Source of the DNA: CAYQSU01 sp964420325
GTDB lineage: Bacteria; Pseudomonadota; Alphaproteobacteria; Rhodospirillales; Defluviicoccaceae
Assembly (NCBI GenBank): GCA_964420325.1
Contig: CAYQSU010000002.1
Coordinates: 42,829 to 106,828, forward strand
DNA length: 64,000 nt
Direction of reading: 5' to 3'
In this document: piece after piece, positions 9,081 through 18,236 of the stretch
Position numbering within the stretch: position 1 is the first letter of the stretch
Layout: each line of letters starts with the position of its first letter
The notes under the pieces: model-generated
Told to the model about the DNA's origin: nothing
Database searches by the model: none
What the model saw: the letters and a program-made list of their open reading frames with translations, nothing else
Made by a program: the position numbers and the translations under genes

Positions 9081-10016
9081 ATGTTTCGCGGCATCAGTCT
9101 GATCCCGCCGGGGACCAAGATCCCGTTCATGAGGCTGAGGTTCGTGTTCTTCAGCCTTTCGGCGATCCTTCTCCTGGTCTCGCTCGGCCTGTTCACGGTC
9201 CGCGGCCTCAACTATGGCATCGATTTCGTCGGCGGCATCGTGATCGAGGTGCAGACGCCGGGACCCGCGGACCTCGCCGCCATGCGCAGCCAGCTCGGCC
9301 AGCTCGGCCTCGGCGGCGTGGCGCTGCAGGAGTTCGGCGCTCCCGACGAGGTGCTGATCCGCATCCAAAGGCAGGAGGGCGGCGACGAAGCCCAGCAGCA
9401 GGCGGTCGAGGCGGTGCGTGCGGCGCTCGGCACTGCCGTCCAATACCGGCGCACCGAGTTCGTCGGCCCCAAGGTCTCCGAAGACCTGTTCTGGAGCGGC
9501 GTCTACGCCGTTTCGCTGTCGCTCCTCGCCATGCTGGTCTACATCTGGTTCCGCTTCGAGTGGCAGTTCGGCCTCGGCGCCGTCATCGCTCTCCTCCATG
9601 ATGTCATCTCCACAATCGGGCTGTTCTCCCTGCTCTCGCTCGAGTTCAATCTCTCAACGGTTGCCGCCGTGTTGATGATCGCCGGCTACTCCATCAACGA
9701 CACCGTCGTCGTCTACGACCGCGTGCGCGAGGACCTGCGCAAGTACAAGACCATGGACCTGCCGCGGCTGTTCGACATCGCCATCAACGGCACGCTGTCG
9801 CGCACAACCCTGACCAGCTTTACGACCCTGCTCGCGCTGTTCGCGCTCTATCTCCTCGGTGGCGAGGTGATTCGGGGGTTCAGCCTGGCCATGATCTGGG
9901 GTATCCTCGTCGGCACGTACTCGTCGATCTGCGTCGCCGTGCCGCTGCTGCTTTATTTGGGCGTACGGCGCGGCCCGAGCACGGCCGAGGCGGTTGCGGA
10001 GACCGCAACGAAGTGA
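9081..10016 (+). CDS. secF: Protein translocase subunit SecF
   Basis: Partner of SecD. The 311-residue product has one N-terminal membrane segment, the GIDFVGGIVIEVQ motif near residue 50, and five C-terminal spans including the SINDTVVVYDRVRE motif. The GGAGG at 9071-9075 overlaps the secD stop and supports the ATG at 9081; a TTG one codon earlier is also open but not needed. Confidence 0.98.
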   Translation: MFRGISLIPPGTKIPFMRLRFVFFSLSAILLLVSLGLFTVRGLNYGIDFVGGIVIEVQTPGPADLAAMRSQLGQLGLGGVALQEFGAPDEVLIRIQRQEGGDEAQQQAVEAVRAALGTAVQYRRTEFVGPKVSEDLFWSGVYAVSLSLLAMLVYIWFRFEWQFGLGAVIALLHDVISTIGLFSLLSLEFNLSTVAAVLMIAGYSINDTVVVYDRVREDLRKYKTMDLPRLFDIAINGTLSRTTLTSFTTLLALFALYLLGGEVIRGFSLAMIWGILVGTYSSICVAVPLLLYLGVRRGPSTAEAVAETATK

Positions 10017-10029
10017 GGAATGCAGGGCG

Positions 10030-10419
10030 TTGTCCGGCCTCGACGCCACGCCACCGACCCGGCCGTCGGGCCTCCAGGTGATCCAGGCCTACGGCAACGG
10101 CGGCTTTCGCATCGCAGGCGAGCGGCACCGCGGATCCTGCCTCGTCTTCCGCGAGCGCACGCGAGCGTGGGGTGTCGGCCGCGCCGAGGACATCAGCGTC
10201 GAGTCGCTGGGTGGCATGGTCGCCACCGAGGAGGGGGTTCGCATCCTGCTCGTCGGCTGCGGCCGGCGCTTCTCGCCGCCGCCGAAGCCGATCGTCGAGG
10301 CGCTTCGAGCGCACGGCATCAACGTCGAGTGGATGGACACGGGCGCCGCGTGCCGCACCTTCAACGTGCTGTTGGGCGAAGACCGCGAGGTCGCCGCCGC
10401 CCTGATCGCCGTCGATTGA
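10030..10419 (+). CDS. Mth938-like domain protein (DUF498)
   Basis: A 129-residue cytosolic protein of the Mth938/NDUFAF3-like family. Family features are the opening QAYGNGGFRIAGERHRGS, the central ILLVGCGRRFSPPPKPIVEALRAHGINVEWMDTGAACRTFNVLLGE, and a short C-terminal helix. The start is inferred to be TTG at 10030, because a GAGGAA lies 9 nt upstream at 10015-10020 and no ATG is in frame. It follows secF by 13 bp. Mitochondrial relatives (NDUFAF3) assist complex I assembly; whether the bacterial protein does so is not established. A second complex I assembly homolog type is found at 45131 in this window. Confidence 0.85.
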   Translation: MSGLDATPPTRPSGLQVIQAYGNGGFRIAGERHRGSCLVFRERTRAWGVGRAEDISVESLGGMVATEEGVRILLVGCGRRFSPPPKPIVEALRAHGINVEWMDTGAACRTFNVLLGEDREVAAALIAVD

Positions 10420-10444
10420 CAGAGGGCGGCGCGCGTGCACCGTC

Positions 10445-10462
10445 GCGGCCGATTGCGGCCGC
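10445..10462. terminator. Hairpin between convergent genes
   Basis: A perfect 6-bp stem (GCGGCC/GGCCGC) with a GATTGC loop sits between the Mth938 gene and the convergent Nudix gene. A second, 5-bp hairpin follows at 10465-10481. Neither has a clear T run on either strand, so bidirectional termination is a guess from position and structure. Confidence 0.35.
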
Positions 10463-10473
10463 AAGGCCGGGCG

Positions 10474-11112
10474 TCACGGCCGGGAGGCGCACCAGGATGC
10501 ACGCACGGACCCATGGTTGATGCGGAACCACTGGAGCGCCGCAAGAGCGGTGATGTTGACGAACCGCCCCTCGTCCAGCCAGCGAAAGGCCTCGTCTGCG
10601 GCAACCGTCAGCACGCGGATGTCCTCGTGCTCGTGATCGATGCCGTGAATACCCCCGGCCTCCGAGGCATCGACCCGGCCGCAGTAGATCCTCACGGACT
10701 CGGTCAGCGCTCCGGGGCTGGCGAACACGTGGCACACCGGGATCAGCTCGGACACGTGGCAGCCGGCCTCCTCCCGGGTCTCGCGGCGGGCGACGTCCTC
10801 GGGGCTTTCGCCCTCGTCGATGATGCCGGCGACGATTTCCAGGAGCCAGGGCGAAAGGTCGGCGGAAAACCAGGGCGACGTCAGCGCCGCGGCCAGCGGG
10901 CCGATGCGGAACTGCTCGATCAGCACCAGGCGATCGAGGACGGGGTCGTAGGGGATAACGGCGACGGCATGGCCACGCTCGAACACCTCCCGAACCAGGG
11001 GCGGGCTCCAGCCACCTTCGAACAGACGGTGGCGGAGGCGATAGCGGTCGACCTTGAAGCAGCCGCGGAAGACCGTTTCCCGGTGGCCGATCTCGACGTC
11101 GTTGCGTTCCAT
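10474..11112 (-). CDS. Nudix hydrolase, ADP-ribose pyrophosphatase type
   Basis: A 212-residue Nudix protein. The Nudix box is complete near residues 96-118 (G-x5-E-x7-REx2EEx-G: GIIDEGESPEDVARRETREEAG). A Pro-rich SPWLLEIVAG lead-in and the FASPGALTES downstream segment are typical of the ADP-ribose/NudF subgroup (TIGR00052-like), which cleaves ADP-ribose to AMP and ribose 5-phosphate. The start is the ATG with a GGGAGA about 6 nt upstream on its strand; a longer frame upstream has no family similarity. It lies between secDF and the hopanoid block, transcribed toward the former. Confidence 0.88.
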   Translation of the reverse strand: MERNDVEIGHRETVFRGCFKVDRYRLRHRLFEGGWSPPLVREVFERGHAVAVIPYDPVLDRLVLIEQFRIGPLAAALTSPWFSADLSPWLLEIVAGIIDEGESPEDVARRETREEAGCHVSELIPVCHVFASPGALTESVRIYCGRVDASEAGGIHGIDHEHEDIRVLTVAADEAFRWLDEGRFVNITALAALQWFRINHGSVRASWCASRP

Positions 11113-11323
11113 GGGCTTTCTCCCGCTGTCTGCCGTGGCGGTGTTTTCCCAGAACCGGCGCGGCCGTGCAATCGGGCTGCCGGCCGCCATCGTTGCGCCC
11201 CAACCGTGCGCTTGAGTCCTCGCTGCGGCATGGGCTGCGGAGGTGCGGGCAGCTTGTGGACCTGACGCCAGCTCTCCGCCCCGAAGCGCCTTCGGCACCG
11301 GAATCTCGAGGGATACTAGGCCG

Positions 11324-11938
11324 TTGACCCGTTTTCTTGTCGTCGTCTTGCTGCCGGTCCTGATCGTTCTGGCTTCGCCGACCGGTGCGGCGGGCGCCAG
11401 TCGCACGGACGCGGAGGCCTTCATTCAGGGCCTCGCCGACAAGGTGGTCGCGGCGTTGACGGCGCCGGACACCACCCGTGACCAGCGCGAGACGCGCTTT
11501 CGCGCGCTCTTGAACGAGCATTTCGCCGTCGGCGACATCGGACGCTTCGTGCTGGGCCGCCACTGGCGGGCGCTCTCCCCTAACGAGCGGGACGAGTATC
11601 TCCGGCTTTTCGAGGAGATGATCGTTGCCACCTACCTCGATCGGTTCGACCGCTACTCGGGCGAGACGCTGAGCGTGATCAGGAGCGTCGCCGCCGATCC
11701 ACCGGGCGACGTCATCGTCCACTCCGAGATCCGACGTGCCCAGGGTGGAGAACCCCTCGCGGTCGGCTGGCGCGTGCGGGGCTATGGCGACCGCCTCAAG
11801 ATCGTCGACGTGATCATCGCCGGCGTCGGCATGAGCGAGACGCAGCGCTCCGAGTTCGGCTCCGTAATGCGACGGCATGGCGGCAGGGTCGACGGCCTGT
11901 TCGAGGAGATGCGTCGGTTCATCGAAAACCGGCTTTGA
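11324..11938 (+). CDS. MlaC/Ttg2D-family periplasmic phospholipid-binding protein
   Basis: A secreted protein of about 204 residues with a signal peptide (hydrophobic residues 4-22, then Ala-rich cleavage region). The body resembles MlaC/toluene-tolerance Ttg2D: a helical FRALLNEHFAVGDIGRFVLGRHWR segment, EYLRLFEEMIVATYLDRF, then VGWRVRGYGDRLKIVDVIIAGVGMS. MlaC shuttles phospholipids between membranes; here it directly precedes hpnC (33 bp), suggesting lipid trafficking linked with hopanoid synthesis. The TTG start is inferred because it begins the signal peptide and has GAGGGA about 10 nt upstream; no ATG is available. It is distinct from the HpnM gene at 28400, a second member of the same superfamily. 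Confidence 0.82.
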   Translation: MTRFLVVVLLPVLIVLASPTGAAGASRTDAEAFIQGLADKVVAALTAPDTTRDQRETRFRALLNEHFAVGDIGRFVLGRHWRALSPNERDEYLRLFEEMIVATYLDRFDRYSGETLSVIRSVAADPPGDVIVHSEIRRAQGGEPLAVGWRVRGYGDRLKIVDVIIAGVGMSETQRSEFGSVMRRHGGRVDGLFEEMRRFIENRL

Positions 11939-11971
11939 CATGCCGGGAGCCGGGTCGTACGGATTCCGGCC

Positions 11972-12820
11972 ATGACCGCCTGTGCTCCGGCCGCCGTCGA
12001 AACCCCCTCCGGCAAGGACGAGGCCTACGAGAACTTCCCCGTGGGCTCGTGGCTGCTTCCCGCCGCGCTGCGTCCGCCGGTGGCGATGTTCTATGCCTTC
12101 GCCCGAGCCATCGACGACATCGCCGACTGTCCCGACCTCGAGCCGGAGGTGAAGGTCGCACGCCTCGACGGCTTCGAGCGCGCGCTCGACGGGCGGCTCG
12201 ATGATCCGGCCTACGCCAAGGCCCATGCCATGCGGCGGGTGCTGGACGAGAGGGGGATCACCCCGCAGCACTGCCGCGATCTCATCGCCGCCTTCAAGCA
12301 GGACGCAGTGAAGCGGCGCTACCGCGACTGGGCGGATCTCGTCTCATACTGCATGCTGTCGGCGGCGCCGGTCGGGCGGTACCTGATCGACCTGCACGGG
12401 GGGTCGCGGCACGGCTACGCGCCCTCGGATGCCTTGTGCAACGCCCTGCAGATCATCAATCATCTGCAGGACTGCAAGGACGACTATCGGTTGCTCGATC
12501 GGGTCTACCTGCCGATGGACTGGCTCGAGGAGGCCGGCGCACCGGTCGAGGCCCTTGACGCGACCGAGACCTCGGCACCGCTGCGCCGGGCCATCGACCG
12601 CTGCCTCGACGGTGTCGAGGAGCTCCTCGAGGCAGCGCACCGTCTTCCCGGCGGTCTCACGAGCCGGCGCCTCGCCATGGAGGCCGCGGCGATCCTCGAC
12701 ATCGCGCGAACGCTGACGGCGCGCCTGCGCCGCGGCGATCCGCTGGCGCGGCGCATCGAGCTGTCGAAGGCCGAGTACATGCTCTGCTGTTCCCGGGGCG
12801 CGGCCGCGGCCCTGTTCTAG
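11972..12820 (+). CDS. hpnC: Hydroxysqualene synthase HpnC
   Basis: Trans-prenyltransferase-like enzyme that, with HpnD and HpnE, converts farnesyl diphosphate to squalene; HpnC turns presqualene diphosphate into hydroxysqualene. The first Asp-rich motif is intact at residues 48-52 (DDIAD) and a second is found near residues 164-182 (NHLQDCKDDYRLLDRVYLP). The opening ENFPVGSWLLPAALRPP is typical of HpnC. It is the first clear hpn gene of the forward cluster, with hpnB starting 10 bp after its stop. Confidence 0.94.
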   Translation: MTACAPAAVETPSGKDEAYENFPVGSWLLPAALRPPVAMFYAFARAIDDIADCPDLEPEVKVARLDGFERALDGRLDDPAYAKAHAMRRVLDERGITPQHCRDLIAAFKQDAVKRRYRDWADLVSYCMLSAAPVGRYLIDLHGGSRHGYAPSDALCNALQIINHLQDCKDDYRLLDRVYLPMDWLEEAGAPVEALDATETSAPLRRAIDRCLDGVEELLEAAHRLPGGLTSRRLAMEAAAILDIARTLTARLRRGDPLARRIELSKAEYMLCCSRGAAAALF

Positions 12821-12830
12821 AGGTGCCGTC

Positions 12831-14000
12831 ATGACGGTGGTCGCCCTGCTCGCCCTCTCGTCATGCTGTGTCTGGGCCTACCTGGTGCTGTTCAGGGGCG
12901 GCTTCTGGCGATCCGATCAGAGGCTCCCCGAGCGGCCAACTGAAAGGGCGGACTGGCCTCGCGTCACCGCCGTGATCCCGGCGCGCAACGAGGCGGAGAC
13001 GATCGCACGGACGGTGCGGTCTCTGCTCTGCCAGGACTACGCGGGGCCGCTCTCCATCGTCGTCGTCGACGATCACAGCGACGACGGCACGGCGGAGCGG
13101 GCGAGGGCGGCAGCTCAGGACTCGCCACGCGTGGAGATCGTCCGCGGCCGGCCGCTGCCGGCGGGGTGGACCGGCAAGCTGTGGGCGGTGTGCCAGGGCA
13201 TCGAGTTCGCCGATCGCACCTGGCCCGGGGCGCGCTTTCTGCTGCTGACCGATGCCGACATCGAGCACGAGCCGGATACCCTGCGGCGGCTCGTCGACCG
13301 GGCCGAGCGCGACGGCCGCGACCTCGTCTCGCTGATGGTCCTGCTCGAGTGCCGGCGGTTCTGGGAGCGGCTCCTCGTTCCCGCATTCGTGTTCTTCTTC
13401 CAGAAGCTCTATCCGTTCGCGTGGGTCAACGATGCCGCCCGCAGACAGGCGGCCGCCGGCGGCGGATGCATGCTTGTGCGAAGAGAGGCGTTGCGGCGGG
13501 CGGGGGACATCGGGATCGTGCGGGGTGCGCTGATCGACGACTGCGCGCTCGCCGGACGGATCAAGGACCAGGGGTCGATCTGGCTCGGCCTGAGCGACGG
13601 CACGCGGAGCCTTCGGGCGTACTCAAGGCTCGGGCAATTCTGGCAGATGGTGGCGCGCACCGCCTATACCCAGCTCGACCATTCGCCGCTGCGGCTGGCG
13701 GGAACCGTGCTCGGCATGGCTCTCGTCTATGCCGTCCCACCGGCGAGCGCGGCCTGGGGCTTGGCGACCGCGGACCCGCTTGCCGCCGTCGCCGGCGCGC
13801 TGGCCTGGCTGACGATGGCGACGATGATGGGACCCACCCTCGCGCTCTATCGGCTGTCGCCGGCATGGGGTGCGGCTTTGCCTCTGGCGGCGTTTCTGTT
13901 TACCCTGATGACCGTGGACTCGGCCCGTCGCCATTGGCGGGGCCAAGGGGGGCGGTGGAAGGGCCGGACCTACGGCGGTCATCCCTCGCGAATCACCTGA
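12831..14000 (+). CDS. hpnB: Hopene-associated glycosyltransferase HpnB
   Basis: GT2-family membrane glycosyltransferase found in hopanoid clusters (HpnB family); its acceptor has not been settled. Residues 4-20 form an N-terminal membrane anchor, then the nucleotide-sugar fold begins (VTAVIPARNEAETI near 44-57), with the metal-binding LLTDADIEHEPDTL near residue 140 and several C-terminal membrane spans. Length of 389 fits the family. hpnB usually precedes hpnC; here it follows it, a small rearrangement of the common order. Confidence 0.93.
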   Translation: MTVVALLALSSCCVWAYLVLFRGGFWRSDQRLPERPTERADWPRVTAVIPARNEAETIARTVRSLLCQDYAGPLSIVVVDDHSDDGTAERARAAAQDSPRVEIVRGRPLPAGWTGKLWAVCQGIEFADRTWPGARFLLLTDADIEHEPDTLRRLVDRAERDGRDLVSLMVLLECRRFWERLLVPAFVFFFQKLYPFAWVNDAARRQAAAGGGCMLVRREALRRAGDIGIVRGALIDDCALAGRIKDQGSIWLGLSDGTRSLRAYSRLGQFWQMVARTAYTQLDHSPLRLAGTVLGMALVYAVPPASAAWGLATADPLAAVAGALAWLTMATMMGPTLALYRLSPAWGAALPLAAFLFTLMTVDSARRHWRGQGGRWKGRTYGGHPSRIT

Positions 14001-14038
14001 GAACCGCCGGGCCGTCTGACGGGAAGGGGCACGCGCTT

Positions 14039-14905
14039 GTGAGGGATCGACACGACGCGGTTTCGCAGCGGGAGGACGAGGCGCACGTCGATACCGTCGT
14101 CCGGGCGTCGGGAACGTCGTTCTACTGGGCGATCCGCATGCTGCCGGACGAAAAGCGGCGTGCCATGTTCGCCGTCTACGCCTTCTGCCGGGAGGTCGAT
14201 GACATCGCCGACGAACCGGGATCGGTGACCGCCAAGCTCGCGGCGCTTCGCGGCTGGCGGGAGGAGATCGACAGGGTCTTCGCGGGCGAACCGCGGCGGG
14301 CACTGTCCCGCGCCCTCGTCGAGCCGGTCCGTCGCTTCCGGCTGAGACGGGAGGACTTCATAGCCGTCATCGACGGCATGGAAATGGATGCCGCAGCCCG
14401 CGTCCGGATCTGCGACCTGGCCGAGCTCGCCCTCTATTGCGATCGGGTCGCGTGCGCGGTCGGACGCCTCTCCGTTCGTGTCTTCGGCGCCGATGACGGC
14501 ACCGGCGATCGCCTCGCCAGTGCGCTTGGCACGGCGTTGCAGCTGACCAACATCCTCCGCGACCTCAAGGAGGACGCGAGGCGCGACCGCCTGTACCTGC
14601 CGGCGGACCTGCTCCTCGAGAGCGGCATCGACGACACCGAGGAGGCCGAGGCCGTGCTCGCCCGGGCGGAGAGCGCCACGGTCTGCCGGCGGCTTGCGGA
14701 GATGGCGCAGAGCCAGTTCACCGAGGCATCCCGTCTGGTCGCGGCCTGCAATCCGCGCCAGGTCCGCCCTGCCGCGATCATGATGGAGGTCTACCGCCGC
14801 ACGCTGCAGCGTCTGATGGCGCGGGGCTGGAGCCGCTGGGACGAGCCGGTCTCGGTGCCGTCGTGGGAGAGGCTGTGGGTTGCCTTCCGCTTCGGGGTGA
14901 TCTAG
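14039..14905 (+). CDS. hpnD: Presqualene diphosphate synthase HpnD
   Basis: Condenses two farnesyl diphosphates to presqualene diphosphate, the first committed step to squalene. Residues 54-58 give the first Asp-rich motif (DDIAD, in FCREVDDIADEP) and residues about 171-188 the second (NILRDLKEDARRDRLYLP), both intact, so it should be active. The GTG start is chosen because a GGGAAGGGG lies about 9 nt upstream and the product then begins just ahead of family similarity; the same frame stays open far upstream but overlaps hpnB and is unrelated there. hpnE begins 4 bp downstream. Confidence 0.95.
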   Translation: MRDRHDAVSQREDEAHVDTVVRASGTSFYWAIRMLPDEKRRAMFAVYAFCREVDDIADEPGSVTAKLAALRGWREEIDRVFAGEPRRALSRALVEPVRRFRLRREDFIAVIDGMEMDAAARVRICDLAELALYCDRVACAVGRLSVRVFGADDGTGDRLASALGTALQLTNILRDLKEDARRDRLYLPADLLLESGIDDTEEAEAVLARAESATVCRRLAEMAQSQFTEASRLVAACNPRQVRPAAIMMEVYRRTLQRLMARGWSRWDEPVSVPSWERLWVAFRFGVI

Positions 14906-14909
14906 GCGG

Positions 14910-16175
14910 ATGCGGGTCGGCCGCGTGCATGTCGTCGGCGCGGGTCTGTCCGGACTGTCCGCCGCGCTGTGGCTCGCCAGGGCCGGGATCGAGGTGGTGC
15001 TCCACGAGAGCGCCGGGCACGCCGGCGGGCGGTGCCGCTCGTTCGACGATCCGGCGCTCGAGCGCCGGATCGACAACGGCAACCACCTCGTGCTCGGCGG
15101 CAATCGGGAGGTTCATGCCTATCTGGCCGCGGTCGGCGGCCTCGACGGGCTGACCGGTCCCGAGCGCGCGGAGTTCCCGTTCATCGACGTCGCCACCGGC
15201 GAGCGCTGGACCGTCCGCCCGGGCCGCGGCCCCGTGCCATGGTGGATCCTCCTCCCTTCGCGGCGCGTTCCCGGAAGCCGTCCCGGGGAGTATCTCAAGG
15301 CTCTCCGACTCGCCTTCTGCCGGCGCGAGGCGACGGTCGGGGAGTGCCTCGCAGGCACCGGCGTCCTGTTTCGGCGCTTCTGGGAACCGCTCACCGTCGC
15401 AGCATTGAACGCACGGCCCGAGGAAGCCGCCGCGGCCCTGCTGTGGCCGGTCGTCCGCGAGACCTTCGGCCGGGGCGAAGCCTCATGCCGGCCTCGCATC
15501 GCACGGGTCGGCCTGAGCGAATGCTTCGTCGAGCCGGCGCTGGCGGCTCTCGGGCATGCCGGAGCGGTCGTCCGTCTGCACAGGCGCCTTCAGGAGATCC
15601 GCTTCGCCGATGACGGGGTCCAGGGAATCGCCTTCGCCGACGGCGAGACGACGTTGCTCGATCGCCGGGATGCGCTCGTTTTGGCCGTCTCTCCGGTCGC
15701 GGCGGCGGGGCTGGTCCCCGACCTGCAGGTGCCGAGGGGACACCGCGCCATCGTCAACGCGCATTTCCGTCTCGCCGCGCCGACGCCGGCGGCGGCGGTC
15801 ATCGGCGTCGTCGGCGGTCTCAGCCAGTGGATCTTCGTCCGCGGCGATGTCGCGTCGGTGACGGTGAGCGCCGGCGACGCCGTCCTCGACGAGCCCGCCG
15901 AGGCTCTGGCGCGCCGCATGTGGCCGGAGGTGCGCCTCGCGCTCGGGCTCGACGGCATCCCGCGTCCGCCGTTCCGCATCGTCAAGGAACGGCGGGCGAC
16001 GTTCGCGCAGATCCCGGACAACCTCAGCCGCCGGCCGCCTGCCCGGACACGCTGGCGGAACCTCGTGCTGGCCGGAGACTGGACCGATACCGGCCTGCCG
16101 GCGACCATCGAAGGCAGCCTGCGCTCCGGGCGAACCGCCGCGGCCGCCATTCTCGCATCTGCAGCAAGCACTTGA
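14910..16175 (+). CDS. hpnE: Hydroxysqualene dehydroxylase HpnE
   Basis: FAD-dependent amine-oxidase-fold enzyme that reduces hydroxysqualene to squalene. The dinucleotide-binding motif is at residues 10-15 (GAGLSG) followed by HESAGHAGGRCRS, a standard GG doublet for this fold. The C-terminal FAD segment LVLAGDWTDTGLPATIEGSLRSG is near residue 383. Its 421 residues match the family. It ends 102 bp before the preferred start of the squalene-hopene cyclase gene. Confidence 0.96.
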   Translation: MRVGRVHVVGAGLSGLSAALWLARAGIEVVLHESAGHAGGRCRSFDDPALERRIDNGNHLVLGGNREVHAYLAAVGGLDGLTGPERAEFPFIDVATGERWTVRPGRGPVPWWILLPSRRVPGSRPGEYLKALRLAFCRREATVGECLAGTGVLFRRFWEPLTVAALNARPEEAAAALLWPVVRETFGRGEASCRPRIARVGLSECFVEPALAALGHAGAVVRLHRRLQEIRFADDGVQGIAFADGETTLLDRRDALVLAVSPVAAAGLVPDLQVPRGHRAIVNAHFRLAAPTPAAAVIGVVGGLSQWIFVRGDVASVTVSAGDAVLDEPAEALARRMWPEVRLALGLDGIPRPPFRIVKERRATFAQIPDNLSRRPPARTRWRNLVLAGDWTDTGLPATIEGSLRSGRTAAAAILASAAST

Positions 16176-16277
16176 CAAGCAGGTGTGGTTCGGCGCAACA
16201 AGCGCGGTCGACGCCGTGCGGCCCGGCGACGGCCGGGAAAGGTGCAGTCAAACGGTGTGCCGGCGAAGGGACGAGGG

Positions 16278-18236
16278 ATGTTCGAAGGCGCAAGCGAAAC
16301 CCTGTCTGCGCCATGCTTAGGCAGCGAGCAACGAAGCCCCCTCGATGCGACCATCGAGGAAGCGGCGGCGTGGCTTGCGGATCGACAGGCCCCGGACGGT
16401 CACTGGGTGTTCGAGCTCGAGGCCGATGCGACGATCCCCTCCGAGTACATCCTGCTCAACCATTACCTCGGCCGGGTCGACGATGTCGTGGAGCAGAAGC
16501 TTGCCGCCTATCTCCGCAGACGGCAGGGGAGCCACGGCGGCTGGCCCTTGTTTCACGACGGCGACTTCGACATCAGCGCGACGGTGAAGGCGTACTTTGC
16601 GCTGAAGCTCGTCGGCGACGATGTCGATGCCCCTCACATGCGGAAGGCGCGGGAGGCCGTGCTCGCTCACGGCGGCGCTGCCAAGTGCAACGTATTCACC
16701 CGCATCACGCTCGCGCTGTTCTGGCAGGTGCCCTGGCGGGCGGCGCCCCTGATGCGCGTCGAGGCGGTGCTGCTGCCGAAATGGGCGCCGTTCCACACCT
16801 CGAAGGTGTCGTACTGGTCGCGAACGGTGATGGTGCCGCTGCTGGTGCTGGCCGCGCTCAAGCCTAGGGCGCGGAACCCGCGCGGAGTCGGCATCGCGGA
16901 GCTGTTCCTCGTGCCGCCGGAGGAGGACGAGACCTATCTCGTCAATCCGACGGGACACGCGATCGGAGACATCCTGCTTCGCCTCGATCGGATCGGGCGA
17001 GCGGTCGAATCCCTGTTTCCCAAGTTTCTGGAACGCAGGGCCATCGACAAGGCGATGGCGTTCGTCCGCGAGCGGCTGAACGGCGAGGACGGGCTCGGAG
17101 GCATTTTCCCGGCCATGGCCAACGTGCTGATGGCTTTCGATGCCTTGGGCTATCCCCACGATCACCCGGACTTCCTCACGGCACGCAAAGCGATCGACCG
17201 GCTGCTCGTGTTCCACAACGGCGAGGGCTACTGCCAGCCCTGCCTGTCACCGGTGTGGGACACCTGTCTTGCGCTCCACAGTCTGCTCGAGACAGGCCTG
17301 GAAAAGGAGGACGACATCATCCGCCGAGCTGCCGACTGGCTGTGCGACCGCCAAGTCCTGGAGGTCAAGGGCGACTGGACGGCGAACCGCGGTGCCGTCG
17401 CTCCCGGCGGATGGGCTTTCCAGTATTGCAACGATTACTATCCCGATGTCGACGACACGGCCGTCGTCGTCATGGCGCTCCACCGCGCGGCAGTCGACGA
17501 CCGGAGCGAGCCGATTCGCCGCGGCGCGGAGTGGGTGCTCGGCATGCAGAGCAGAAACGGCGGCTGGGGGGCCTTCGACGCCGACAACGAGTACTACGTT
17601 CTTGAGCACATGCCCTTCGCCGATCACGGCGCGCTTCTCGACCCGCCAAGCGCGGATGTGACCGCGAGGTGCCTCGGAATGCTGGCTCAACTCGGCCACG
17701 GGCGAGCGGATCCCGCGGTCCGGCGCGCGCTCGCGTTTCTGAAGGAGCAACAGGAGGAGGACGGCTCGTGGTTCGGGCGGTGGGGAACCAACTACATCTA
17801 TGGCACCTGGTCGGTGCTGTCCGCCCTCAACGCCGTCGGCGAGGACATGGAGGCGCCGTACGTGCGCAGGGCGGTGGCCTGGCTGAAATCGCGGCAGCGT
17901 GCGGACGGCGGCTGGGGAGAGGACTGCGCCAGCTACTGGCCGGACCGGCGGCATGAAACGAAGGCGAGCACGCCGTCGCAGACCTCGTGGGCGCTGCTGG
18001 CACTGATGGCCGCTGGCGAGGTCGACAGCGAGGCCGTGGAACGCGGCATCGCGTTCCTTCTCGCCGCACCCCGCGAGGGCGGCAGGTGGCGGGAGGAGTA
18101 CTACAACGCCGTCGGCTTTCCGCGCGTGTTCTACCTCCTCTATCACGGATATCCGGCCTATTTCCCGCTGTGGGCGCTGGCACGCTACCGCAACCTCCGA
18201 CGGAGCAACGCAAAGACCACGATGTACGGGATCTGA
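16278..18236 (+). CDS. shc: Squalene-hopene cyclase (HpnF)
   Basis: Monotopic membrane enzyme that cyclises squalene to hopene and hopanol. The catalytic acid motif DxDD is at residues 390-393 (DVDDTAVV), and multiple QW repeats are visible (for example QAPDGHWVFE, QSRNGGWGAFD, QRADGGWGED). The C-terminal SQTSWALLALMA and GFPRVFYLLYHGYPAYFPLWAL segments are typical. The preferred ATG is supported by GAAGGG 8 nt upstream; a longer GTG-initiated form from 16185 would add 31 very basic residues and is less likely. The product is 652 residues, normal length. hpnG starts at the base after its stop. Confidence 0.97.
   Translation: MFEGASETLSAPCLGSEQRSPLDATIEEAAAWLADRQAPDGHWVFELEADATIPSEYILLNHYLGRVDDVVEQKLAAYLRRRQGSHGGWPLFHDGDFDISATVKAYFALKLVGDDVDAPHMRKAREAVLAHGGAAKCNVFTRITLALFWQVPWRAAPLMRVEAVLLPKWAPFHTSKVSYWSRTVMVPLLVLAALKPRARNPRGVGIAELFLVPPEEDETYLVNPTGHAIGDILLRLDRIGRAVESLFPKFLERRAIDKAMAFVRERLNGEDGLGGIFPAMANVLMAFDALGYPHDHPDFLTARKAIDRLLVFHNGEGYCQPCLSPVWDTCLALHSLLETGLEKEDDIIRRAADWLCDRQVLEVKGDWTANRGAVAPGGWAFQYCNDYYPDVDDTAVVVMALHRAAVDDRSEPIRRGAEWVLGMQSRNGGWGAFDADNEYYVLEHMPFADHGALLDPPSADVTARCLGMLAQLGHGRADPAVRRALAFLKEQQEEDGSWFGRWGTNYIYGTWSVLSALNAVGEDMEAPYVRRAVAWLKSRQRADGGWGEDCASYWPDRRHETKASTPSQTSWALLALMAAGEVDSEAVERGIAFLLAAPREGGRWREEYYNAVGFPRVFYLLYHGYPAYFPLWALARYRNLRRSNAKTTMYGI

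Noticed and set aside
7302..9599. 765-codon open frame antisense to secD and secF
   Set aside because: Its composition (Asp/Arg/His-rich, no hydrophobic core) is that of a GC-driven shadow frame; secD and secF on the other strand are unmistakable.
10361..12271. 636-codon reverse frame across Nudix, MlaC-like and hpnC genes
   Set aside because: Covers three recognised genes in other frames; no conserved motif in its translation.
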